A stretch of 64,000 nt of DNA. Origin: Beijerinckiaceae bacterium RH AL1. Lineage in GTDB: Bacteria > Pseudomonadota > Alphaproteobacteria > Rhizobiales > Beijerinckiaceae. Within the stretch, counting starts at the first letter, position 1. Every line of letters begins with the position of its first letter. Shown here one piece after another: positions 1 to 7,517 of this stretch. The DNA lies in assembly GCA_901457705.2 (NCBI GenBank), contig LR590083.2:1922597-1986596 (forward strand). Reading direction: 5' to 3'. The position numbers were made by a program, and so were the translations under genes. The notes beneath the pieces were generated by a model. It saw only the letters and a program-made list of their open reading frames with translations. It was not told the DNA's origin and did no database searches.

Positions 1-129
1 ATCGGCATCGGCCTGCGCAAGGGCGATACGGCGCTGAAGACCGCCTTCGACAGGGCGCTCGTCGCCAGCATGGCCGACGGCACCTTCACCAAGATCCGCG
101 AGCGATATTTCAAGTTTTCGATCAACTGA
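1..129 (+). CDS. ABC transporter substrate-binding protein, C-terminal fragment
   Basis: The window opens inside a gene. The first frame reads through 42 codons and stops with TGA at 127-129. The peptide has the pattern GLRKGDTAL-KTAFDRAL followed by MADGTFTKIRERYF, which is the usual C-terminal end of family 3 periplasmic solute-binding proteins that feed polar amino acids to ABC importers. The 5' part lies outside the window, so ligand and signal peptide cannot be seen. It is followed by 147 bases without a gene and then the carrier-protein cluster. Whether an amino-acid importer is functionally tied to that cluster is speculation. Confidence 0.7.
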   Translation: MGIGLRKGDTALKTAFDRALVASMADGTFTKIRERYFKFSIN

Positions 130-172
130 TTGGAATGTTGGTTAATACGAATTAAGCATCCAAGCTTCAAGC

Positions 173-184
173 CGTTTGCAAACG
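173..184. promoter_or_regulatory. Perfect 12-bp palindrome with TTTGCAAA core upstream of the carrier-protein cluster
   Basis: CGTTTGCAAACG is a perfect palindrome about 90 bases upstream of the carrier-protein start. Its TTTGCAAA core also appears, as TTTTGCAAA and TTTGCAA, just upstream of the ScfR regulator gene at 49062-49080. A regulator operator is the simplest reading, but the assignment rests on the shared core only. Confidence 0.4.
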
Positions 185-276
185 AGCTACCATGAACGCT
201 TAAAGTCCGACCTTTCGGCGAGTGTTACTTGATTCGTTACGGCTCCGGCGTTTTCTGTTGGGCGTTGGAGGCAATG

Positions 277-522
277 ATGTTGCAGACTATCCGAGCCCTT
301 ATCGCCGACCATGGCCGGCTTCCCGTCGCCGTCGAGACGCTGTCGAACGGCCAGGATCTCTACGCCGCCGGTCTCACGTCGTTTGCGGCCGTGCAGCTGA
401 TGCTCGCTCTCGAGGACGCGTTCGACGTCGAGTTTCCGGAGCAGATGCTGAACCGTCGCTCGTTTGCGAGCATCGACGCGATCGCCGGCTGCCTCCAGCA
501 GCTCGTGCCGGAGGCGGCATGA
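277..522 (+). CDS. Acyl/aminoacyl carrier protein
   Basis: An 81-residue carrier protein of the usual size. The motif DLYAAGLTSF places the likely 4'-phosphopantetheine attachment serine at residue 35, in a GLTS variant of the common DSL motif. The acidic helix after it (LALEDAFDVEFPEQML) is typical of carrier-protein helix II. I chose ATG 277 because GGAGG ends about 5 bases upstream; a TTG start at 229 and ATG 274 are also open. The stop overlaps the start of the flavoprotein gene. The neighbouring amino acid:[carrier protein] ligase is the probable loading enzyme, so this is most likely an aminoacyl carrier rather than the fatty-acid synthase ACP. Confidence 0.85.
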   Translation: MLQTIRALIADHGRLPVAVETLSNGQDLYAAGLTSFAAVQLMLALEDAFDVEFPEQMLNRRSFASIDAIAGCLQQLVPEAA

Positions 523-1706
523 TGACCGTCCAGACGACCGCCGACAGTGGCAAGAAGCTCGCCGAGCGTGGCGCCGAGGCGGCCGCGATCGCCGCCAGGC
601 ACGCCGGCGACGTCGACGCGAACCGGCGCTTCCCGCGCGAGGCGATCGACGCGATGAAGCAGGGGCGCCTTCTCGGCGCGATGATCCCCGTCGATCTCGG
701 CGGCGAAGGCGCGAGCCTCGCCGACATCGCCGAGATCTGCTCGCTGCTTGGCCAGCAGTGCTCCTCGGCCGGCATGGTCTACGCGATGCACCAGATCCAG
801 GTGTCGAGCCTCGCGCTGCACGCGCAGACGAGCGAGTGGCACCGCACCTTCCTGCGCCGCGTCGCCGAGGAGCAGCTGCTGCTCGCCTCCGCGACGTCGG
901 AGGCCGGCGTCGGCGGCGACCTGCGCACCTCGCTCTGCGCCGTCGAGCGCGACGGCGACACCTACCATCTCGAGAAGAACGCCTCGGTCATCTCGTATGG
1001 CCAGGACGCCGACGCGATCCTCGCAACGGCGCGCCGCGAGCCGGACTCGCCGACCTCCGACCAGGTGCTGGTCGTGGTGATGAAGGAGCACTGCTGGCTT
1101 GAGCGCACGACCCAGTGGGACACGCTGGGCATGCGCGGCACCTGCTCGGAGGGCTTCAAGCTGAAGGCGACGGGGCCCGCCTCGCACATCCTGCCGAAGC
1201 CGTTCGCCGAGATCGCCGCGCATTCGATGCTCGCGACCTCGCACCTCCTCTGGGCGTCGCTTTGGTACGGCATCGCGCTCTCGGCGGTGCACAAGGCGCA
1301 GGCCTTCGTGCGGGCCGAGGCGCGCAAGAAGCCGAACGAGAAGCCGACCGGCGCGATCCGCATCGCCGAGGCCGCAAGCCAGCTGCAGATGATGAAGTCG
1401 ATGGCCCGCGACGGGCTCAACCGCTACGAGACGGCGCAGGCCGATGCCGACGAGCTGACCTCGGTCGGCTTCGCGGTGGCGATGAACAACGTCAAGGTCG
1501 CGACGTCGCAGATCGCGATCGACATCGTCAACAAGGCGATGATCGTCTGCGGCATCGCCGGCTTCCGGAACGACACGCCCTACTCTCTCGGCCGTCAGTT
1601 CCGCGACATCCTCTCGGCGCAGGTCATGATCAACAACGACCGCATATTCGGCAACACGTCGAACCTGCTGCTCGTGCATCGGCTCGACAACCGCCTCGTC
1701 GCCTGA
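522..1706 (+). CDS. Acyl-CoA dehydrogenase-like flavoprotein
   Basis: A 394-residue protein with the acyl-CoA dehydrogenase fold: an N-terminal helical domain, a middle beta domain around residues 120-230 containing the ATSEAGVGGD stretch, and a C-terminal helical domain. ATG 522 has GGAGG 7 bases upstream; ATG 519 is equally in frame. By eye, the C-terminal segment RIFGNTSNLLL occupies the place of the classical IYEGTSQIQ motif and has Gly where the catalytic Glu normally sits, so straightforward alpha,beta-dehydrogenation of acyl-CoA is doubtful. Given its neighbours, the substrate may be an aminoacyl group on the carrier protein; that is inference. The family is clear, the reaction is not. 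Confidence 0.8.
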   Translation: MTVQTTADSGKKLAERGAEAAAIAARHAGDVDANRRFPREAIDAMKQGRLLGAMIPVDLGGEGASLADIAEICSLLGQQCSSAGMVYAMHQIQVSSLALHAQTSEWHRTFLRRVAEEQLLLASATSEAGVGGDLRTSLCAVERDGDTYHLEKNASVISYGQDADAILATARREPDSPTSDQVLVVVMKEHCWLERTTQWDTLGMRGTCSEGFKLKATGPASHILPKPFAEIAAHSMLATSHLLWASLWYGIALSAVHKAQAFVRAEARKKPNEKPTGAIRIAEAASQLQMMKSMARDGLNRYETAQADADELTSVGFAVAMNNVKVATSQIAIDIVNKAMIVCGIAGFRNDTPYSLGRQFRDILSAQVMINNDRIFGNTSNLLLVHRLDNRLVA

Positions 1707-1760
1707 GCGGCGCGACGCGCGAGACCAAACCTTTTTTGCAAGCGAAAGCGAGCCCTTGCC

Positions 1761-2672
1761 ATGTGCATGGTGTGCGGTGATTTCCTGGACGGCCTCATGA
1801 CGAAGGGGCTCTTGTTCGACATGGGCGTGCCCGGCCTCTACGGCCGCTCCGGCACGTTCGAGGACGTGGTCGAGCGCTTGACCGCGTTGATCACCCGCCT
1901 CGGCGCCGACGCCAAGCCCGAGGTGCTGCGCTTCCCGCCCGGCATGAACCGGGTCGACCTCGAGCGCTCGGGCTACCTCAAGAACTTCCCGGACATGGCG
2001 GGCACGATCCACTCGTTCAAGGGCGGCGACCGCGAGCACGGGATCCTCGTCGATCGGCTGCATGCCAACCTCGACTGGACCGAGTTCCAGGGCGTCAACG
2101 ACGTCTCTCTGGCGCCCGCCGCCTGCTACCCGCTCTACCCCGTCGTGTCGCGCCGCGGCGCGCTGCCGGCGCAAGGCGGCATCTACGACATCTACTCGTT
2201 CTGCTTCCGCAACGAGCCGTCGCGCGACCCCGACCGCATGCAGATGTTCCGCCAGCGCGAGTATGTGCGGATCGGCTCGCCCGACCAGGTGAAGGCCTTC
2301 CGCCAGACCTGGCTCGAGCGCGCGCCCGAGATGATCTCGATGCTGGAGCTGCCGTTCAAGGTCGAGGTCGCGAACGATCCGTTCTTCGGCCGCGCCGGGC
2401 GCATGCTGAAGGCCTCGCAGCGCGACCAGGAGCTGAAGTTCGAGCTCGTGATCCCGATCAACGACGGCAAGAAGCCGACGGCCTGCATCTCGTTCAACTA
2501 CCACCAGGATCATTTCGGCGTCGGCTGGGACTTGAAGACCGCCGACGGCGAGACCGCGCATACGGCCTGCGTGGGCTTCGGCATGGAGCGGCTCACGCTT
2601 GCGATGTTCAAGCACCACGGGCTCGACACCGACCTGTGGCCGCGCGCCGTCCGCGATGTGCTCTGGGGCTGA
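1761..2672 (+). CDS. Amino acid:[carrier protein] ligase (class II tRNA synthetase homologue)
   Basis: A 303-residue protein matching the stand-alone catalytic core of atypical seryl-tRNA synthetases that was characterised in Bradyrhizobium as an amino acid:[carrier protein] ligase. These enzymes activate a small amino acid (Gly or Ala in studied members) with ATP and load it on a carrier-protein phosphopantetheine arm, not on tRNA. Class II motif 2 is seen as FRNEPSRDPDRMQMFRQREY and motif 3 as GFGMERLTLAMF. Cys in AACYPLYP, Glu in RQREYV and Cys in TACVGFG match the zinc ligands of the atypical SerRS type. There is no tRNA-binding domain. ATG 1761 gives the longest start; ATG 1797 is an alternative. 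The adjacent carrier protein is the expected substrate. Confidence 0.85.
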   Translation: MCMVCGDFLDGLMTKGLLFDMGVPGLYGRSGTFEDVVERLTALITRLGADAKPEVLRFPPGMNRVDLERSGYLKNFPDMAGTIHSFKGGDREHGILVDRLHANLDWTEFQGVNDVSLAPAACYPLYPVVSRRGALPAQGGIYDIYSFCFRNEPSRDPDRMQMFRQREYVRIGSPDQVKAFRQTWLERAPEMISMLELPFKVEVANDPFFGRAGRMLKASQRDQELKFELVIPINDGKKPTACISFNYHQDHFGVGWDLKTADGETAHTACVGFGMERLTLAMFKHHGLDTDLWPRAVRDVLWG

Positions 2673-2679
2673 GGCGCTC

Positions 2680-3654
2680 ATGCTGGCACCGGCGCCGATC
2701 GCCGTTCTCTCCGCCGTCTCGCCGGATCGTCACAGGCCGCATGCGCTGCATGACGGGTCGCGCGACTGGCCGGAGACCAATTGCTACATCGACGTGTGGA
2801 TCGAGGTCCTCAACGCGATGAACGAGGACGCGACGGCGGCCCTCGGCTTCACCGTCGCGCAGGACTTCGAGGGCGACCACTTCACCTTCACGAAGTTCCC
2901 GCTCGAGGACCTGCAGGAGCAGTTCGGCCTGGAGGTGCAGGAGGTCGCGCTCTACGATTCGCTCGAGGCGCATGTCGTCGAGCAGACGCGGCGCGGCCGC
3001 ATGATGATCTTCGAGGTCGACGGCTTCTTTTTGCCCGACACCCGCGGCGTCTCCTATGGGCTCGAGCACACCAAGACGACGATCGCGGTCAACCGCATCG
3101 ATCCCGCGCGCCGCGAGCTCGACTATTTCCACAACGCCGGCTTCTTCGCGCTCGCAGGCGACGACTACGATGCGATCCTGATGAATGATGCGCCCGAGAC
3201 GGCGCTGTTTCCCTACGCCGAGTTCGTGAAGCTCGATCGCCGCCGCCCGCTCGACGCGACGACGTCGCTGAAGATCCTGCGCAAGCACCTGGCGCGCCGC
3301 CCGGACGACAACCCGGTCGCGGCTTTCCGCGAGCGCGTCCGCGAGCAGGTCGTGATGGTCGCCGAGCGGCCGAACGCCTTCCTGCACAAGTACGCGTTCA
3401 ACACCGCGCGCCAGCTCGGCATGAACTTCGAGCTGCTCGCGAGCCATCTCGAGTGGCTGCAGCGGATGGGTCTCGGCTGGGCCAAGCTTCATCCGACGAT
3501 CGAATCGTGCAAGGCTCTCTCGTCCGGCGCGAAGGCGTTCCAGTTCCAGCTCGCCCGCGCCGTCGCCCGCAAACGCTTCGATGCGATCGAGACCGCGCTT
3601 GACCCACTCGTCGATCTCTATGCGCGGATATTCGACGGGCTGGAGAGCGTCTAG
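2680..3654 (+). CDS. DUF1839 family protein
   Basis: A 324-residue protein of the DUF1839 family, no function established. ATG 2680 lies 7 bases after the ligase stop, so the two are almost certainly co-transcribed. Visible features are Cys35 in ETNCYIDVW, His130 in GLEHTKTT and Asp141 in NRIDP, plus a segment EVDGFFLPDT. Their order and spacing resemble the papain/C39-like BtrH N-terminal domain, whose founding member BtrH moves an aminoacyl chain from a carrier protein onto an aminoglycoside. I noticed this by eye and did not test it by alignment. If correct, it would be the transferase that takes the amino acid from the carrier protein in this cluster. Confidence 0.75.
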   Translation: MLAPAPIAVLSAVSPDRHRPHALHDGSRDWPETNCYIDVWIEVLNAMNEDATAALGFTVAQDFEGDHFTFTKFPLEDLQEQFGLEVQEVALYDSLEAHVVEQTRRGRMMIFEVDGFFLPDTRGVSYGLEHTKTTIAVNRIDPARRELDYFHNAGFFALAGDDYDAILMNDAPETALFPYAEFVKLDRRRPLDATTSLKILRKHLARRPDDNPVAAFRERVREQVVMVAERPNAFLHKYAFNTARQLGMNFELLASHLEWLQRMGLGWAKLHPTIESCKALSSGAKAFQFQLARAVARKRFDAIETALDPLVDLYARIFDGLESV

Positions 3655-3693
3655 CTCGGGCCTTCCCTCACCCGCTCCCACGACGACGTTCTG

Positions 3694-6114
3694 ATGCGGA
3701 TCGGAGCCTGGGAGCTCACGCAGACCGCGCCTGGCGCATGGATAGATGCCGCGTCGATCGCCGCTGCCGACTGGCTGCCGGCCCTCGTGCCCGGCACAAT
3801 CGGCGCGAGCCTGCAGGCGGCGGGCCGATGGACGCCGGACGACGGCGTCGGCTTCGACGCGTTCGATGTCTGGTACCGCGCCGAGATCACCGGCGACGGT
3901 GCGGCGCTGCTCCAGCTCGACGGCCTCGCGACGATCGCCGAGGTTTTTCTCGGCGACGCACGCGTCCTCGTGTCCGACAACATGTTCGTCGCGCACGAGA
4001 TCGGCCTGACGCTCGCCGGCCGCCACACCCTGCACATCGCCTTCCGCTCGCTCGACGCGCATCTCGCCGGCAAGAAAGGCCGGGCGCGCTGGCGACCGAA
4101 GCTGGTGCGCCCGCCCGCCCTGCGCTTCGTCCGCACCCTGCTCGTCGGGCACATCCCCGGCTGGGGGCCGCCTGTGCATGCGGTGGGGCCCTATCGCGGC
4201 GTGTGCCTCGTCCCGGCCGCCGATCTGCGGATCGTCGAGCGCCACATTGCCACGAGCTTCGACCGCGATGGCGACGGCCTCATCGATCTCGCCATCCGCC
4301 TGTCGGCGAAGGTCGAGGGCTGGGTGACGGCGCGCTGCGGCGACATCGACTTCACGCTCGTCGACGACGGCGACGGTGTCCTTCGCGGCCGCGCCGAGGT
4401 GCCCGAGGTGCAGCGCTGGTGGCCGGCGACGCACGGGACGCCGGCGCTCTATGCAGTCTCCGTGCAGGCCGGCGGCCGCGAGTTCGATCTCGGCAAGGTC
4501 GGATTTCGCACGATCGAGGTCGATCGCGACGCCGACGGCAAGGGCTTCGGCCTGCGCATCAACAGCGAGCAGGTGTTCTGCCGCGGCGCCTGCTGGACGC
4601 CGGCCGACATCGTCGCCCTGCCATTCTCTCGCGAGGCCTACCTGCCGCTGCTGACGCCGATGCGCGACGCCGGCCTCAACATGGTCCGGGTCGGCGGCAC
4701 GATGGGCTACGAGGGCGACGCCTTCCACGCGCTCTGCGACGAGCTCGGCCTGCTCGTCTGGCAGGATTTCGCCTTCTCGAACTTCGACTATCCCGCCGGC
4801 GATGCCGCGTTCCGCGCCTCCGTCGAGGCCGAGGTGCGCCAGTTCCTCGTGCGCACGCAGGGCTCGCCGTCGCTTGCGGTGCTCTGCGGCGCCAGCGAGG
4901 TCGCGCAGCAGGCGGCAATGCTCGGCATGCCGGCGCCGCTGTGGTCGAACGCGATCTTCGACGAGCTGCTGCCGGCTGTCGTCGCCGCGTTGCGGCCCGA
5001 CGTGCCCTACACGCCGCATTCGCCCTGGGGCGGCGACCTGCCGTTCGTCGCCAACGAAGGCATCAGCCATTACTACGGCGTCAGCGCGCATCTCCGGCCG
5101 ATCGAGGAGGCGCGGCGCGCCGAGGTCCGCTTCTCGGCCGAGAGCCTCGGCTTCGCCAACGTGCCCGATGTCGCGCCCTTCGCGTTGGAGCCGGATCGCC
5201 CCGAGATAGTGCATCGCAACGACGTCGAGCGCGTGCCGCACGAGGTCGGCGCCTCCTGGGCCTTCGAGGCCATCCGCAATCACTACACGGAGACGCTGTA
5301 CGGCGTGGACGTCGCGGCGCTGCGCCGGGACGATCCCGAGCGGTTCCTGGCCTTCGCCCGCGCCACCTCGGCCGAGGTCATCGAGGCGACCTATGCCGAG
5401 TGGCGTCGCGCGGGATCGCCGACCCAGGGTGCGCTGGTCTGGTGGTGGCGCGACATCTTCGATGGGGCGGGCTGGGGCATGCTCGACGCGCGCAACGCGC
5501 CGAAGGCTGCCCACTATGGACTGAAGCGCGCCTCGCGGCCGGTCTCGGTCGTGCTCACCGACGAGAACCTCAACGGGCTGGCGGTCAGCCTGATCAACGA
5601 AACGGCCGAGCCGATCGCGGCCAAGCTGTCGCTCGTCTGCCTGCGCGAGGGCGAAACGGTCGTCATGCGCGGCGAGACCGAGCTGACGCTGCCGGCCCGG
5701 CGCACCTTCGGCCTCGCGGCGTCGACGATCTGGGGCGGCTTCTTCGACACGACGTATGCGTTCCGCTTCGGCGATCCTTCGCACGACGTCACGGTCGCGC
5801 GCCTCGCGCATACGGATGGGACGCTGCTGGCCGAGGCCTTCCACTTTCCGCTCGGGCGCGGCCGTGCCCGGCACGATCTCGGGCTGGAGGCGGCGGTCGA
5901 GCACGGCGAGGCCGGCGCGGTGCTCGTGCTGCGCACCCGGCGGCTGGCGCAATCCATCCGCCTCGTCGTGGACGGCTACCGGCCGGAGGACAACTACTTC
6001 CACCTGGCGCCCGGCGAAGGCCGCCGCATCGCGCTCGCGCCGCTTGGCGACGCCGCTGTGCGTCCGACCAGGCGCGCCGAGCCGCTGAACGGTCTTACGC
6101 CTGCGATCTTCTGA
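3694..6114 (+). CDS. Glycoside hydrolase family 2 protein, beta-mannosidase-like
   Basis: An 806-residue protein with the GH2 layout: N-terminal jelly-roll (about 1-180, with DVWYRAEI), immunoglobulin-like domain, TIM barrel (about 280-620) and C-terminal beta domains. The acid/base region reads LCGASEVAQQ, keeping Glu402 although the common GNNE is changed to GASE. The nucleophile region reads FSAESLGF, giving Glu483. NEGISHYYGV matches the GD-HYWGV element of beta-mannosidases. No signal peptide is evident, so it is probably cytoplasmic. It starts 39 bases after the DUF1839 gene and completes the cluster. The substrate may be a glycoside made or processed with the carrier-protein genes; this is not shown by sequence. 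Confidence 0.8.
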   Translation: MRIGAWELTQTAPGAWIDAASIAAADWLPALVPGTIGASLQAAGRWTPDDGVGFDAFDVWYRAEITGDGAALLQLDGLATIAEVFLGDARVLVSDNMFVAHEIGLTLAGRHTLHIAFRSLDAHLAGKKGRARWRPKLVRPPALRFVRTLLVGHIPGWGPPVHAVGPYRGVCLVPAADLRIVERHIATSFDRDGDGLIDLAIRLSAKVEGWVTARCGDIDFTLVDDGDGVLRGRAEVPEVQRWWPATHGTPALYAVSVQAGGREFDLGKVGFRTIEVDRDADGKGFGLRINSEQVFCRGACWTPADIVALPFSREAYLPLLTPMRDAGLNMVRVGGTMGYEGDAFHALCDELGLLVWQDFAFSNFDYPAGDAAFRASVEAEVRQFLVRTQGSPSLAVLCGASEVAQQAAMLGMPAPLWSNAIFDELLPAVVAALRPDVPYTPHSPWGGDLPFVANEGISHYYGVSAHLRPIEEARRAEVRFSAESLGFANVPDVAPFALEPDRPEIVHRNDVERVPHEVGASWAFEAIRNHYTETLYGVDVAALRRDDPERFLAFARATSAEVIEATYAEWRRAGSPTQGALVWWWRDIFDGAGWGMLDARNAPKAAHYGLKRASRPVSVVLTDENLNGLAVSLINETAEPIAAKLSLVCLREGETVVMRGETELTLPARRTFGLAASTIWGGFFDTTYAFRFGDPSHDVTVARLAHTDGTLLAEAFHFPLGRGRARHDLGLEAAVEHGEAGAVLVLRTRRLAQSIRLVVDGYRPEDNYFHLAPGEGRRIALAPLGDAAVRPTRRAEPLNGLTPAIF

Positions 6115-6173
6115 GGCTATGCCAAAAGCAGACCCGACCGGGCGTTTTGCCGCGGGCAAGCTGGAGCGTAGCC

Positions 6174-6449
6174 ATGATCCTTCATTACATCTGGGTCGTC
6201 ATCGTCGGGTTCGTGGCGGGGCTTATCGCCCGCTTCCTGATCCCCGGCCCCAACAACCCAAGTGGCTTCATCATGACGGCCGTGCTCGGCATCGTCGGCT
6301 CGTTCGTCGCCAACTTCATCGCGGTGAAGATCGGCTGGATCAGCGACACCTCGGAAGGCGGCCAGCTGCTGAGCGGCGTCGTCGGCGCGGTGATCATCCT
6401 GGCCATCTACCACTTCATCTCCGCCCGCAGCGCCAGCACGACGATCTGA
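6174..6449 (+). CDS. GlsB/YeaQ/YmgE family stress-associated membrane protein
   Basis: A 91-residue, three-helix membrane protein of the Transgly_assoc (GlsB/YeaQ/YmgE) family. Helices lie near residues 5-22, 31-50 and 63-85, with the glycine-rich patterns GFVAGLIARFL and GIVGSFVANF that define the family. Members are commonly induced by general stress; biochemical function is unknown. ATG 6174 follows GGAG by 6 bases. It lies 59 bases after the GH2 gene and before a strong hairpin, so it may be separately transcribed. Confidence 0.85.
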   Translation: MILHYIWVVIVGFVAGLIARFLIPGPNNPSGFIMTAVLGIVGSFVANFIAVKIGWISDTSEGGQLLSGVVGAVIILAIYHFISARSASTTI

Positions 6450-6470
6450 GCGGCGCGCTGCAACGCAAGA

Positions 6471-6491
6471 GCGGCGCCTCGTTGGCGCCGC
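6471..6491. terminator. Hairpin between convergent genes
   Basis: A perfect 8-bp stem GCGGCGCC / GGCGCCGC with a 5-base loop lies just after the stress-protein gene and overlaps no gene. It sits between two convergent genes and could serve both strands. The T tract is weak (CTTG). Confidence 0.6.
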
Positions 6492-6499
6492 TTGAAAAA

Positions 6500-6757
6500 C
6501 TACTTCGCGTTGTTTCCGCCTGTGGCCGACGGCGGGATGACCGGCGTAGAGTTGGGATGCGGCGCGGGCGCGGGCGCATTCATGTTCGGGTCGACGTCGC
6601 CCTTCGGCTTGATGACGCCGCCGGTCCTGCTGAGCTGGTGGCTGAGGTTGTCACTGCGGCCGGATTGCATGCTGGTCTGCGGATCCGTCTGAGCGATGGC
6701 CGGTGCGCAGGCAAACATGCCGAGAGCAAAAGCGGTAACGCCGATCCTGGCGGACAT
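6500..6757 (-). CDS. Small secreted protein of unknown function
   Basis: An 85-residue protein with a clear signal peptide (short basic start, hydrophobic FALGMFACAPAIA, cleavage likely after AIA). The mature part of about 62 residues is rich in Pro, Asn and Ser (APAPAPHPNSTP) and looks disordered. AAGGAGGG upstream of ATG 6757 is a very strong ribosome binding site. An EcfG-type promoter at 6788-6812 suggests control by the alphaproteobacterial general stress response. I do not recognise a family and infer no function. Confidence 0.7.
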   Translation of the reverse strand: MSARIGVTAFALGMFACAPAIAQTDPQTSMQSGRSDNLSHQLSRTGGVIKPKGDVDPNMNAPAPAPHPNSTPVIPPSATGGNNAK

Positions 6758-6787
6758 CTGTCCCTCCTTATGGTGATGTGGGGAACG

Positions 6788-6812
6788 AACGACGCGGCTA
6801 GGTCATCGTTCC
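6788..6812 (-). promoter_or_regulatory. EcfG (general stress sigma factor) type promoter
   Basis: Read on the minus strand, GGAAC (6812-6808), a 16-base spacer and CGTT (6791-6788) match the published EcfG consensus GGAAC-N16/17-CGTT exactly. The -10 element is about 30 bases from the start codon of the secreted protein at 6757. Confidence 0.65.
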
Positions 6813-6839
6813 GATTGTCCACATTACGATGCTGCCATC

Positions 6840-7517
6840 TCACGACGCCGCGAGCGGCCCCGGCAGCGCGCGCTCGGCCTCGAGCGTGAGCCGCGCCTCG
6901 TGAACCTTGAAGAAGCGCCAGAGCGCGACCGACAGGACGACGACCACCGCGAGGGCACCGAGGCCGACCGGCCCGAGCACGTTCTCCACCTGCGATCCGA
7001 AGGCATAGCCGAGGCCGCCCATCACCCCGGCCCAGACGATGCCGCCGAGCGCGTTCCAGAGCAGAAAGCGCCGGGCGTCGTAGCGGTTGGCGCCAGCGAG
7101 AACGGCGGCGAAGGTGCGGAGCAGCGCGACGAAGCGGCCGAAGAAGACGATCTTGCCGCCGTGGCGCAGGAACAGATACTGCCCGAGCTTCAGCTTGCGC
7201 TCGTCGAGGTGCACGTAGCGCCCGTAGCGCAGCAGCAGGCGAAGGCCCCAGCGCCGTCCGACCCAGAAGCCGAGATTGTCGCCCAAAATAGCCGCCGCGG
7301 CCGCGGTCGCGATGACAGCCCAGATGTCGAGCCCGTTGCCGCTGCCGGCCAGCACGGCGCCGGTCAGCAGCATCGTCTCGCCCGGCAGCGGCAGGCCGGC
7401 GCTCTCGAGCAGGATGACGATGAAGATCGCCGGCAACCCGTAGCTGGAGACGAGGTCGGGAAGCTGCTCGAGAAAGGCGAACGGCTCGCTATTGTTGAGT
7501 TTATCGAGAAGCCACAT
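6840..7517 (-). CDS. DedA family membrane protein
   Basis: A 225-residue integral membrane protein of the DedA/SNARE-associated (VTT) family, whose members act in polyprenyl-phosphate or phospholipid flipping and membrane homeostasis. Diagnostic segments are LLESAGLPLPGETMLL near the N-terminus, GDNLGFWVGRRWG, and FFGRFVALLRTFAAVLAGANRY in the second half, carrying the conserved Arg of the F/YxRxxxxxR region. It has about five hydrophobic segments. ATG 7517 is followed by an amphipathic start. It is monocistronic by spacing, with 163 bases to the divergent sulfur operon. Confidence 0.85.
   Translation of the reverse strand: MWLLDKLNNSEPFAFLEQLPDLVSSYGLPAIFIVILLESAGLPLPGETMLLTGAVLAGSGNGLDIWAVIATAAAAAILGDNLGFWVGRRWGLRLLLRYGRYVHLDERKLKLGQYLFLRHGGKIVFFGRFVALLRTFAAVLAGANRYDARRFLLWNALGGIVWAGVMGGLGYAFGSQVENVLGPVGLGALAVVVVLSVALWRFFKVHEARLTLEAERALPGPLAAS

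Noticed and set aside
360-2681. 773-codon open frame on the minus strand
   Set aside because: It is antisense to the clear carrier/ACAD/ligase genes, has the His/Arg/Val-biased composition of shadow frames in GC-rich DNA, and no domain.
2608-6159. 1183-codon open frame on the minus strand
   Set aside because: It is a shadow of DUF1839 and GH2; composition is that of antisense third-position GC, with no recognisable motif.
3738-6449. 903-codon plus-strand frame overlapping GH2
   Set aside because: Arg-rich out-of-frame shadow; only its last part (6174-6449) is a real gene.
6782-6812. Plus-strand GGAAC...CGTTCC as a second EcfG promoter
   Set aside because: The spacer is about 20 bases, too long for the consensus; only the minus-strand reading fits.
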